This document shows, one piece after another, positions 6,020 to 13,555 of a stretch of DNA of 14,350 nt. Source of the DNA: Bacteroidales bacterium (GTDB taxonomy: Bacteria; Bacteroidota; Bacteroidia; Bacteroidales; VadinHA17). Location of the stretch: assembly GCA_003162595.1 (NCBI GenBank), contig PMNJ01000238.1, positions 1-14,350 of the forward strand, written 5' to 3'. How positions within the stretch are numbered: position 1 is the stretch's first letter; each line of letters opens with the position of its first letter. The translations under genes were made by a program, and so were the position numbers. Below the pieces are notes generated by a model. It searched no databases, was not told where the DNA came from, and saw only the letters and a list, made by a program, of their open reading frames with translations.

Positions 6020-7246
6020 ATGAAGAAACTTTTAGCAATTGGAATTTTTACAGTGATCTCAATTTATGGGTACTCACAAAAACAGGTGATCGATTCTCTG
6101 AAAGAGGTAATCGGAAATCATGAAGGTAAACTCAATGCTCTTGATGACAGGGTGTTAGTTAATGAGGGCGACCTCGCAAAGCTGAACAAAATAAAAGTAT
6201 CGGGTTATATTCAGGCACAATGGGAATCTTATGGTGCAGATCTTGAAAAAACAAACGGATATAGCAATACATTTTATATTAGAAGAGCTCGGATAAAGTT
6301 TACTTATGAAGCTGCTGACGGTGTTAAATTTGTTTTACAGCCTGATTTTAGTACAGGTAACCTGGCTCTTAAGGATGCTTATACTGTTGTGAATTTACCA
6401 AAATTAAAAAACCTGACTTTATGGGTTGGTCAGATGAACAGACCAAATTATGATGTGGAATACTCATCAAGTTCAAGGGAACTACTTGAGCGTGCAAGAG
6501 TTACCACAACGATTTATCCCGGTGAAAGAGAGATTGGTGCAAAACTTGAATATAATGGAATCAAGATTCCAGTTCTTCTTCAGGTAATGATGATGAATGG
6601 CAACTTCACAGGTACCCAGGCAAAAGATGTTGATTCAAGGAAAGATGTAATGGCACGTTTTGTATATTCTGTCAAACTTCCAGCCGCAGGTGTTGGAATC
6701 GATTTTGGAGCAAATCACTATTTTGGTAGCAACCTTGCAAAAACCAACAAATATGTGAAGAACAGTGATGGAACTCTTGACAGTCTTAATAACGCCTGGC
6801 GTTATCTTGACAAGCATTGGACAGGGGGTGAAATCAGGATCTATGCTGATGTTCTTGGTGGTATGTCGATTAAAGGTGAATATGTTGCCGGCATTAATTC
6901 CGTTGCCAGTACAGTAGCATCAACAGCAACGATGGCACAGAAGAAAGCAAGTCCTAATTTATACAATAATTTCGCAGGATGCTATATTACCTTAGTTAAA
7001 AACATCGGAGCAAAGAATCAGGCTGTTGTAAGATATGATTATTATGACCCCAATACCAAATTAAGTGGCGATGCAGCTGGTAACGCCATTTATTACAAGA
7101 CCTGGGCATTTGCATGGCAATATTATCTGAATGATAATATCAGACTCACTGCACAATACACCATGCCTAAGAATGAAACCAATGCTTCAAATCCGTCAGA
7201 TATTAAAGATAATTTGTTTACTATACGAGTTCAGGCAAAATTCTAA
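6020..7246 (+). CDS. Phosphate-selective porin, OprP/OprO family
   Basis: An outer-membrane beta-barrel of 408 residues for phosphate or polyphosphate uptake. The ATG at 6020 is chosen because a typical signal peptide starts there (MKKLLAIGIFTVISIYGYSQ, likely cut after about residue 20). An in-frame ATG at 5966 would add 18 polar residues in front of that signal and is unlikely. After the signal comes a short heptad-like coiled segment (about 22-58), then the barrel: IKVSGYIQAQWESYG, FYIRRARIKF, KFVLQPDFS, LWVGQMNRP and many alternating strands. It ends in RVQAKF with the terminal Phe used in outer-membrane barrel assembly. The RRAR and GQMNRP patterns are typical of the OprP/OprO group. pstS follows after 100 bases in the same direction, so phosphate entry is coupled genetically to high-affinity import. 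Confidence 0.85.
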   Translation: MKKLLAIGIFTVISIYGYSQKQVIDSLKEVIGNHEGKLNALDDRVLVNEGDLAKLNKIKVSGYIQAQWESYGADLEKTNGYSNTFYIRRARIKFTYEAADGVKFVLQPDFSTGNLALKDAYTVVNLPKLKNLTLWVGQMNRPNYDVEYSSSSRELLERARVTTTIYPGEREIGAKLEYNGIKIPVLLQVMMMNGNFTGTQAKDVDSRKDVMARFVYSVKLPAAGVGIDFGANHYFGSNLAKTNKYVKNSDGTLDSLNNAWRYLDKHWTGGEIRIYADVLGGMSIKGEYVAGINSVASTVASTATMAQKKASPNLYNNFAGCYITLVKNIGAKNQAVVRYDYYDPNTKLSGDAAGNAIYYKTWAFAWQYYLNDNIRLTAQYTMPKNETNASNPSDIKDNLFTIRVQAKF

Positions 7247-7268
7247 GGAATTTGAAGACAAAAGATAA

Positions 7269-7294
7269 TCCACCTTCGCTAAAGCTTCGGTGGA
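7269..7294. repeat. Imperfect inverted repeat between porin and pstS
   Basis: Arms TCCACC (7269-7274) and GGTGGA (7289-7294) pair, as do the inner GCT (7278-7280) and AGC (7283-7285). A symmetric TTC/TTC internal loop and an AA tip complete the structure. No T-run follows, so it is not a clear terminator. The GCTAAAGCTTCGG core resembles a widely dispersed bacterial intergenic palindrome (recalled, not searched). It could separate porin and pstS mRNA levels. Confidence 0.55.
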
Positions 7295-7346
7295 CAAAGA
7301 AAGTAAAAAGACAAAAGTTTGAAGTCAATATTAATAAAACAATAAA

Positions 7347-8177
7347 ATGAAACATATCAAAATTTTCTCAATAATGCTGATCCTGGCCGTTATGGCTTCA
7401 GCAACAGCATTTTCACAGTCAAAAATTACTGTAAAAGGTTCCGATACTATGGTTATCCTCGCTCAGAGATGGGCAGAACTTTACATGAAAAATAATCCTC
7501 AGACAACAATTCAGGTGACCGGCGGTGGTTCAGGTGTTGGTATAACAGCTCTTATCAACGGAACTACTGATATTTGCAACGCAAGCCGTCCGATGAAACA
7601 GACAGAAATTGAAAAGCTTAAGGCAAGATATAACACCTTAGGTGTAGAAATTCCCTGTGCAAAAGACGGAGTTACAATTTTCCTTAATGAGGCAAACAAG
7701 GTAACTGAGCTTACATTGAAACAGATCAGTGACATATACACTGCAAAGATCAGAAACTGGAAAGAACTTGGAGGAGTTGATGCTGAAATCAGACTTTATG
7801 GTCGCGAAAACAGTTCAGGAACATATACATATTTGCATGATGAGGTTGTAAAAGCCGATTATGCTTCAACCGTTCAGTCTCTACCCGGAACTGCTGCAGT
7901 TGTAAATGCTGTAAAGAAAGATGTAAATGGAATTGGTTATGGTGGTGCAGCGTATGCAGTTGGGGTAAAATATGCAAAGGTCAAGAAAGATGAAAGCAGC
8001 ACTGGTTATGTACCATCAGCAGAAACCATTGCTAACAACCAATACCCTATAACCAGGTATCTTTACATGTACTTAAGGAACAGGCCAACCGGCGAAACAA
8101 AAAAATATATCGATTGGATCTTAGGCGTTGAAGGACAAAGAGTCGTTACAGAAATAGGGTATTTCCCGGTAAAATAG
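7347..8177 (+). CDS. pstS: PstS, periplasmic phosphate-binding protein
   Basis: The phosphate-capturing component of the PstSCAB importer, 276 residues. A signal peptide is clear (MKHIKIFSIMLILAVMASATAFSQ, likely cut at about 24). Phosphate-binding loops can be seen: GSDTM at 31-35, GGGSGVG at 59-65, ASRP at 79-82 and ENSSGTYTYL at 154-163, which is the PstS-type SGT loop. GIGYGGAAYA at 195-204 and the closing YIDWILGVEGQRVVTEIGYFPV are also typical. No lipobox cysteine is present at the cleavage site, so it is probably soluble in the periplasm. The compact size matches the short PstS type of many anaerobes and Bacteroidetes. There is no separate promoter match in front, so it is likely co-transcribed with the porin. 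A strong hairpin follows the gene. Confidence 0.93.
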   Translation: MKHIKIFSIMLILAVMASATAFSQSKITVKGSDTMVILAQRWAELYMKNNPQTTIQVTGGGSGVGITALINGTTDICNASRPMKQTEIEKLKARYNTLGVEIPCAKDGVTIFLNEANKVTELTLKQISDIYTAKIRNWKELGGVDAEIRLYGRENSSGTYTYLHDEVVKADYASTVQSLPGTAAVVNAVKKDVNGIGYGGAAYAVGVKYAKVKKDESSTGYVPSAETIANNQYPITRYLYMYLRNRPTGETKKYIDWILGVEGQRVVTEIGYFPVK

Positions 8178-8210
8178 TCATTTTAGAAGGTGGAAGTTTT
8201 GGGTAAAAGT

Positions 8211-8242
8211 CAGACTTGTCAGAAAACACACTGACAAGTTTG
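8211..8242 (+). promoter_or_regulatory. Stem-loop between pstS and pstC
   Basis: CAGACTTGTCAG (8211-8222) pairs with CTGACAAGTTTG (8231-8242): a 12-bp stem including one G-U pair, with an 8-base loop AAAACACA. The bases after it (CTATTTAATAAG) are AT-rich but not a T-run, so it is more likely an mRNA-stabilising or partial-termination hairpin. Such a structure would keep pstS mRNA above that of the transporter genes, a common need for binding proteins. Confidence 0.6.
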
Positions 8243-8273
8243 CTATTTAATAAGATAAAAGATAATAGAGTAT

Positions 8274-9311
8274 ATGGTAAATTTCAACAAAAAGAAGTTT
8301 CGTTTTTCGGACTGGTTAGCAGAAAAAGTAATTAAAGCTGTAGCCTTTCTTTCGATTGCCGTGGTTATTCTGATCTTTATCTTCGTTTTTCGGGAAGCAT
8401 TTCCGATATTCAAAATGGATAAAAAGGCAGCTACCTCAACCGAAACTCTGGTACAGGAAAGTTATGGAGGTGCAGGCACTGAAACTTCGACGATTAAAAT
8501 TGCTGACAATCAGGTTGATAACTCCAATAAAAAACAAACAAACAGCGAGAAACCATCCTCTTCACTTCTTTCAAAAACATGGATGCCCGTATCTGATAAT
8601 CCTCGTTATGGGTTGTGGCCATTATTTCTGGGAACCCTTAAAGTAACTCTTATTGCCTTGCTATTTGCTGCGCCGATTTCCATCCTTGCAGCAATTTACA
8701 CAGCAATGTTTGCAAAGCCCAGAATAAGGGAAATAATTAAGCCGGTGATAGAACTGCTTGCCGGGTTTCCTTCAGTCGTAATTGGTTTTTTTGCTCTGAT
8801 GGTCATGGCTACTGTATTGCAGAACATTTTCGGATATGCAAGCAGGCTAAATGCTTTTGTAGGAGGAATCGCGATGGGCCTTGCAGCAATTCCTATTATA
8901 TATACTCTTACTGAGGATGCATTAACTGCCATACCAAATACTTTTATAGAAGCCAGTCTGGGCCTGGGAGCAAGCAGAAGACAGACAGCTTTTTATGTTA
9001 TCTTACCTGCTGCAGTACCCGGAATATTTGCAGCAGTTGTACTGGGCTTAGGCAGAATTTTCGGAGAGACTATGATTGCTCTTATGGCTACAGGAAACGC
9101 TGCAATGATATCAATGAATCCGTTTGACTCAGTCAGGACTTTATCAGCTACAATCGGCGCTGAAATGGCAGAAGTTGTTTTCGGCGATACCCATTATAAT
9201 GTATTGTTTCTGATAGGTTCATTGCTTTTCATCTTCACTTTTGCGCTCAATGCACTGGCAGAATTTTATTTTAAGAATTTGGTTGTAAGAAAGTATCAAT
9301 CAAGAAAATAA
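8274..9311 (+). CDS. pstC: PstC, phosphate ABC transporter permease
   Basis: One of the two inner-membrane permease subunits of PstSCAB, 345 residues. TM1 is at about 22-42. A long polar Ser/Thr/Asn/Lys-rich segment follows at about 48-105, expected in the periplasm and poorly conserved in character. The five-helix core starts at GLWPLFLGTLKVTLIALLFAAPIS (113-136). The ABC-coupling EAA loop is at about 226-250 (EASLGLGASRRQ, then ILPAAVPGIFA). GRIFGETMIALMATGNA at 260-276 and the last helix (310-330) are standard PstC features. The reading frame is intact, unlike that of the two following genes. It lies downstream of the pstS stem-loop, about 96 bases from pstS, and upstream of a tandem-repeat array and pstA. 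Confidence 0.92.
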   Translation: MVNFNKKKFRFSDWLAEKVIKAVAFLSIAVVILIFIFVFREAFPIFKMDKKAATSTETLVQESYGGAGTETSTIKIADNQVDNSNKKQTNSEKPSSSLLSKTWMPVSDNPRYGLWPLFLGTLKVTLIALLFAAPISILAAIYTAMFAKPRIREIIKPVIELLAGFPSVVIGFFALMVMATVLQNIFGYASRLNAFVGGIAMGLAAIPIIYTLTEDALTAIPNTFIEASLGLGASRRQTAFYVILPAAVPGIFAAVVLGLGRIFGETMIALMATGNAAMISMNPFDSVRTLSATIGAEMAEVVFGDTHYNVLFLIGSLLFIFTFALNALAEFYFKNLVVRKYQSRK

Positions 9312-9334
9312 CTGAAGAAGAAAAAGATTAAGAT

Positions 9335-9394
9335 GAGTTGAAACAGGTTGAAACAGGTTGAAATAGGTTGAAATAAGTTGAAAAGACTTGAAAT
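9335..9394 (+). repeat. 10-bp tandem repeat, six copies, abutting the pstA start
   Basis: Units in order are GAGTTGAAAC, AGGTTGAAAC, AGGTTGAAAT, AGGTTGAAAT, AAGTTGAAAA, GACTTGAAAT. The last unit runs into the pstA ATG (9393-9395). It fills most of the 81-base gap between pstC and pstA and leaves no normal ribosome site other than the repeat itself. The same GTTGAAA word appears reversed at 3476-3498, so this is probably a dispersed repeat family of the genome. Confidence 0.85.
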
Positions 9395-10289
9395 GAACAG
9401 GAAGGTAAAAGATATAATAGTTGAAAGTATGACCGGAATCTGTGTGCTGGTGATCGTTTTCATTATTGTATCAATATTGGCTGTTACTATTATAGGTGGC
9501 TGGCCAAATCTGAACTGGGCTTTTTTATCGGAATTTCCTAAAGGACGGAATGACTAAAGGAGGCATTTTGCCGGCGATTGTCGGAACAGCGGTAATGACT
9601 ATAATTATGGCTGTTGCAGCAGTACCTTTTGGAGTAATAACAGCAATATATCTTGCAGAATATGCCAATGAAAAATCTATATTTGCCAGGACAATACGGT
9701 TTGCTGTAAAAACACTTGCAGTTGTACCCTCTATAATTTTCGGGTTGTTCGGACTTAGGATTTTTTATCGGTTTTGTAGGCAAGAACATGGATAGCCTTC
9801 TGAGTGGAGGAGAGCTAAGATGGGGTCAGCCGAATATTCTTATGGGCAAGCCTTACAATGGCCCTTCTTACCTTACCTGTAGTTATCGTATCAGTTGAGG
9901 AGGCAATACGTACAATTCCAAGGGATATGCGTGAAGCCAGCCTGGCACTTGGCGCCACTAAATGGCAGACTATCAGAAAAGTAGTATTGCCTGGTTCTAT
10001 CTCCGGAATACTTACCGGAACAATTCTGGCAGTAAGCCGTGGCGCCGGAGAAGTTGCCCCGATTCTTTTCACAGGGGCTGTCTACTTCAGTTCCCATCTG
10101 CCACACTCATTAAGTGATCAGTTTATGTCGCTCGGTTACCATATATATATAATGTCAACCCAGTCATCAAATGTGGATGCAACGCAGCCTATTCAGTTCG
10201 CAACAACACTTGTACTATTACTTCTCACATTTTCGCTGAATGCAATCGCAGTTATATTAAGATACAGAATAAGGAAAAGAGCAAAATAA
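9393..10289 (+). pseudogene. pstA: pstA, phosphate ABC transporter permease, interrupted by three +1 frameshifts
   Basis: The second Pst permease subunit, broken into four reading-frame segments. Frame 1 runs 9393-9557 (MNRKVKDII..., one TM, ending FPKGRND-stop). It continues in the next frame from 9550 (MTKGGILPAIVGTAVM...) to a stop at 9793-9795. The third frame carries about 9758-9841 (GFFIGFVGKNMDSLLSGGE...), and the fourth runs from about 9843 to 10289 (WASLTMALLTLPVV, EAA loop EASLALGATKWQ, RGAGEVAPILFTGAVYF). Dropping one base near 9543-9547, one near 9755-9757 and one near 9840-9842 restores one 297-residue, normal-length PstA with no other stops. LAVVPSI stands where LAGVPSI is usual. 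Whether the breaks are sequence errors, true mutations or recoding sites is undecided. If real, phosphate import through Pst would be lost. Confidence 0.85.
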
Positions 10290-10299
10290 CTATTTTTTC

Positions 10300-11061
10300 A
10301 TGAACGATATTAAAGTTAAAGGTCAAGGATTTATCACTCCGGTACGGAACAAATCTTGCATTAAAAAAGATATCAATGGATATCCCGGAAAAAATGGTAA
10401 CAGCTTTTATCGGACCCTCAGGATGTGGTAAATCCACTTTTCTCAGAACTCTTAACCGCATGAATGATCTGATTGATAATGTTTCTATTGAAGGTGAAGT
10501 TTATATTGACAATACAAATATTTATGATAAAAACATTGATGTCGTTAACCTGAGAAAGAAAGTTGGTATGATTTTTCAGAAATCAAATCCTTTTGCAAAA
10601 TCAGTTTATGATAACATTGCGTTTGGTCCAAGAATTAATGGGATAAGCCATAAAAACATTCTTGATGAAATAGTTGAACGATCATTAAAACAGGCAGCAA
10701 TATGGGATGAAGTGAAAGACAGGATTATTCCACTCTGCATCTAAGCCTTTCCGGCGGGCAACAGCAACGTATATGCATTGCCAGATCGCTTGCCGTCAAT
10801 CCGGAAATACTACTTATGGATGAACCTGCAAGCGCCCTTGACCCAATTTCGACTGCCAAGATTGAGGAATTGATTCATGAATTGAAAAGGGAATACACAA
10901 TTATTATCGTTACGCATAACATGCAGCAGGCTGCACGTACAAGTGATTTGACAGCTCTGTTTTATCTGGGTGATCTTATTGAGATGAATAAGACTGAAAT
11001 AATATTTTCCAATCCGGCTAAAAAGCAAACCGAAGACTATATCTCCGGACGATTCGGATAG
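10300..11061 (+). pseudogene. pstB: pstB, phosphate ABC transporter ATPase, interrupted by three +1 frameshifts
   Basis: The ATP-binding subunit of PstSCAB. It starts at ATG 10300 (MNDIKVK), 10 bases after pstA. As written, this frame stops after 43 codons. One extra base at about 10321 shifts the frame into KDLSLRYGTNLALKK and the Walker A motif GPSGCGKST (about 10409-10435), which runs to a stop at 10742-10744. Two more extra bases, at about 10729-10730 and 10746-10747, lead into the signature LSGGQQQR, Walker B ILLMDEPASALD and the H-loop THNMQQA up to the stop at 11061. Removing three bases gives a 252-residue protein of normal length, with the spacing between KD and LSGGQ matching E. coli PstB. 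The Q-loop reads FQKSNPFAKS where FQKPNPFPKS is usual, and LRYGT stands where LYYGT is usual. The same alternatives apply as for pstA. Confidence 0.85.
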
Positions 11062-11076
11062 AATTGTAATTAAGAT

Positions 11077-12837
11077 TTATTTTGGAAGGGAGAAGAGGAA
11101 TTCTATTCCTCCGCCTGTTTTATTTCTTACCTGTATTTCCCCTTTATGCAACAAAATAGCATTTTTAACGATTGCCAGACCCAGCCCTGTTCCTCCGCTT
11201 TTTCTTGATCTCCCTGAATCTACCCGATAGAAACGTTCAAATACCCTGGCCAAATGCTCTTCGGGAATTCCAACCCCATTATCTGAAAATGAAAAATGGC
11301 AGAACTTATCATCCTGATTATATAGCGTAATTGAGACAATTGTATTGTTACCAGAGTAGTTAACAGAGTTCTCAAGCAGGTTCTGGAAGACGGAAGTGAC
11401 CAGAGAGCGATCGCATGTGATATAAATATTATCATCAACATTTACGTCTACTTTCATTCCCCTATTTTCAATAGCAGATTTGAAATTATCTTTTACCTCT
11501 GACAGAATTTCCCTGACATTTATTTTTTCTTTTATAAAAGAGCTGCCAGCCTCTTCTATCTTATTGATAACGACGATATCATTAATCAGCCCTGTAAGTC
11601 TGTCACTTTGGGCAAGAGCCTTTTCAAGAAAATATTTTTGTTTTTCAAATTCCATTTCAGGTTCATTGATAAGTGTTTCAATATAACCTTTGACTGATGA
11701 AATGGGAGTTTTTAGTTCATGAGCAATATTTGATGTCATCTCCTGTTTTATCAGGCGACCTTTCTCTGACACTGTAATGTCGCTCAATATAATCTCGAAA
11801 CTATTATCATGAAATACAACGCATTGAACTCTGAAGAATTTGCTGTTCTTTCCGATCTGGTACTCCATTTTTGGCAGATCAGAAGACCTGATTTCAATTC
11901 CTGACTGGTTCTCAATAAACGCTATAGCAGGATGAAACTCTGGAATTTTGAAAAAATTGGCCGAAGATATTGTCAGTTCACCGGAAATCATATTCATGAA
12001 CTGGATGAAATGGTTATTTGTGAGAATCTTTGTTTTATCCTGTGAGAAAAAAGCTATCCCCTCATTTAATGCATTCAGATGGCTGAAGAGTTTTTCCTTT
12101 TCATTGGAAAGGTCATTTTGAGTTTTGAGCATTTTATTATAGATCTCAATTATTTCTTCACCTATAATACCAAGCTCATTTTTTGGAAACTTTGAAGCAG
12201 AATCGAACTGTTCATTATTAGCTACCCGAACTGCAAAATCCTTAAGTCGGGCTATTGACTTACCGAACTTGTTAGTGACAGCCAGTAAAACAAACCATAT
12301 TGCAACGAAAGAGAGAGTTATGACAATAAGAAAATACTTTTTTACAGTAAGAAGATTGATGGTTTTTTTATCGTAAACTACTGCTGCCCTTATATAATAC
12401 CGGTTGTAATATTTTGCATAATAATAATAGTACTTACCCGTAGTACCGGATTTTCGGATAGATTTACCAAAGTCAGAATAGAGTGATTCACTTATCTCAG
12501 GCCTGGTTTTATGATTCTCCATGCTCTTCCAGTCATGTACAGAACTATCGTACCATACCTCTCCTGAGGGGCTGACTACAGTTACCCGCAGCTCTTCCTG
12601 AGGCAGCAGTCTGACTATTGAATCTGTTAGAATCCAATTCCTGTTCTCATAAATTGAATTTGATTTTATGTAATTATCAATAACCTTTGTAACATTATCA
12701 AGCTCATCATTAAGAGTTAAAATCCTGAATTCTTTTTCTCTTTTATATAGATAGCTTAAAATCAGTAGAGTAAATAATATAAATATTGATGAGTAATATA
12801 TGAAAAGATTATTTCTAAACTTATTCCTTGTGATCAT
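11077..12837 (-). CDS. phoR: PhoR-type sensor histidine kinase
   Basis: Inner-membrane kinase of the phosphate two-component system, 586 residues. TM1 is at about 12-30. An extracytoplasmic sensor follows at about 31-165, with a tyrosine-rich patch at 136-156. TM2 is at about 166-187 and a HAMP-like linker at about 188-245. A PAS-like region spans about 250-355. HisKA holds the phospho-acceptor His373 in NIAHELKTPISS. The ATPase domain has the N box NLLENSVNYS (N486, N490), G1 DNGVGIP at 519-525, the F box FERFYRVD and G2 GGTGLGLAIVK at 548-558. All catalytic boxes are present. The extracytoplasmic region is larger than in E. coli PhoR and similar to that of Bacteroidetes kinases. It lies 18 bases after phoB, the last gene of phoU-phoB-phoR, and its 3' end is 15 bases from the end of pstB. 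The PhoR name rests on context and architecture. Confidence 0.88.
   Translation of the reverse strand: MITRNKFRNNLFIYYSSIFILFTLLILSYLYKREKEFRILTLNDELDNVTKVIDNYIKSNSIYENRNWILTDSIVRLLPQEELRVTVVSPSGEVWYDSSVHDWKSMENHKTRPEISESLYSDFGKSIRKSGTTGKYYYYYAKYYNRYYIRAAVVYDKKTINLLTVKKYFLIVITLSFVAIWFVLLAVTNKFGKSIARLKDFAVRVANNEQFDSASKFPKNELGIIGEEIIEIYNKMLKTQNDLSNEKEKLFSHLNALNEGIAFFSQDKTKILTNNHFIQFMNMISGELTISSANFFKIPEFHPAIAFIENQSGIEIRSSDLPKMEYQIGKNSKFFRVQCVVFHDNSFEIILSDITVSEKGRLIKQEMTSNIAHELKTPISSVKGYIETLINEPEMEFEKQKYFLEKALAQSDRLTGLINDIVVINKIEEAGSSFIKEKINVREILSEVKDNFKSAIENRGMKVDVNVDDNIYITCDRSLVTSVFQNLLENSVNYSGNNTIVSITLYNQDDKFCHFSFSDNGVGIPEEHLARVFERFYRVDSGRSRKSGGTGLGLAIVKNAILLHKGEIQVRNKTGGGIEFLFSLPK
11095..11111. 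terminator. Weak candidate bidirectional hairpin at the pstB/phoR junction
   Basis: GAGGAAT (11095-11101) pairs with ATTCCTC (11105-11111) around a TCT loop. It lies inside the 3' end of phoR and just after pstB. On the plus strand a T-rich stretch (TGTTTTATTTCTT) begins about 5 bases later. The stem is short, so termination is only possible, not likely. Confidence 0.22.
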
Positions 12838-12855
12838 ATGTGAAAAGTTAGTTCA

Positions 12856-13542
12856 TCAGAATTCAAAGAAGTAACCATAACCTGTCTTATTTTTCAAACA
12901 GGAACCAAATTGCCCGAGTTTAGTTCTGAGTCTCGTAATATTTACATCAACAGTACGTTCTGTAACAATAACGTCTTGTCCCCATATTCTCATAAGAAGG
13001 TCCTCTCTGGAAAAGACCTTTCCCTGATTTTCCAGCAATACTCTGAGAATTTCATATTCCTTTTTTGTAAGCTCAACACGTTCATCATTTATTATCAGTC
13101 TTTTACGTACTATATCCAGATCGATCCCATTAAACTGAAGAATGGACTTATTATTGACCTTATCGGTATAAGATCTTTTCAGAACAGCTTTTACTCTTGC
13201 AATTAATTCATTAACAGAGAAAGGTTTGGAGATATAGTCATCAGCGCCAAGACTGAATCCTGTAAGAATATCATTCTCAGTATCCTTTGCACTAAGAAAG
13301 ATTACGGGAATATCAAGTTTTAGCTCTTTTCTTAGTTTGTCGGCAAATTTAAACCCCGACATAGGACCCATCATAACATCGAGAAGTACCAGATCTAAGT
13401 TACCAAGCGGCCTCTTCAGGGCTTCTTCCGCAGAATGTGCAATTTCAGTCTGATAACCTTCATTACTGAGATTATACTGTAAGATTTCACAAAGATCATC
13501 TTCATCATCAACAATCAGAATACGTTTTCCGTTCAGGTCCAT
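12856..13542 (-). CDS. phoB: PhoB-type response regulator (OmpR family)
   Basis: DNA-binding partner of the adjacent kinase, 228 residues. The receiver domain (about 6-118) has the acidic pair D12-D13, phospho-acceptor Asp55 in LVLLDVMMG, Ser84 and Lys106 in ISKPF. A winged-helix OmpR/PhoB effector domain fills about 132-228: LTKKEYEILRVLLENQGKVFSREDLL, IWGQDVIVTERTVDVNITRLRTKLG, then the wing KTGYGYFF. The recognition helix has the normal TVDVxxxRLRxKLG form. It lies 13 bases after phoU and 18 before phoR, in one operon. Its likely targets are the porin-pst operon and phoU itself, based on location and the shared motif. Nothing in it looks altered, so the regulatory arm seems functional even if pstA and pstB are not. 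Confidence 0.9.
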   Translation of the reverse strand: MDLNGKRILIVDDEDDLCEILQYNLSNEGYQTEIAHSAEEALKRPLGNLDLVLLDVMMGPMSGFKFADKLRKELKLDIPVIFLSAKDTENDILTGFSLGADDYISKPFSVNELIARVKAVLKRSYTDKVNNKSILQFNGIDLDIVRKRLIINDERVELTKKEYEILRVLLENQGKVFSREDLLMRIWGQDVIVTERTVDVNITRLRTKLGQFGSCLKNKTGYGYFFEF

Positions 13543-13555
13543 AGGTGTTTTTTAT

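Noticed and set aside
7269..7294. Rho-independent terminator after the porin
   Set aside because: No T-run follows either arm, and pstS downstream has no promoter match of its own.
9335..9394. CRISPR-like array
   Set aside because: Units are 10 bp, directly adjacent and without spacers, so it is a simple tandem repeat.
9550..10289. Separate small membrane-protein genes starting at 9550 and 9858
   Set aside because: They are consecutive parts of one PstA in shifted frames. Their starts are just the first ATG or near-start after each shift, and none makes a complete permease.
10376..11061. Two separate split ABC ATPase genes (10376-10744 and 10816-11061)
   Set aside because: Walker A lies in one part and Walker B in the other, the signature motif falls between them in the same open frame, and dropping extra bases joins all parts at normal PstB spacing.
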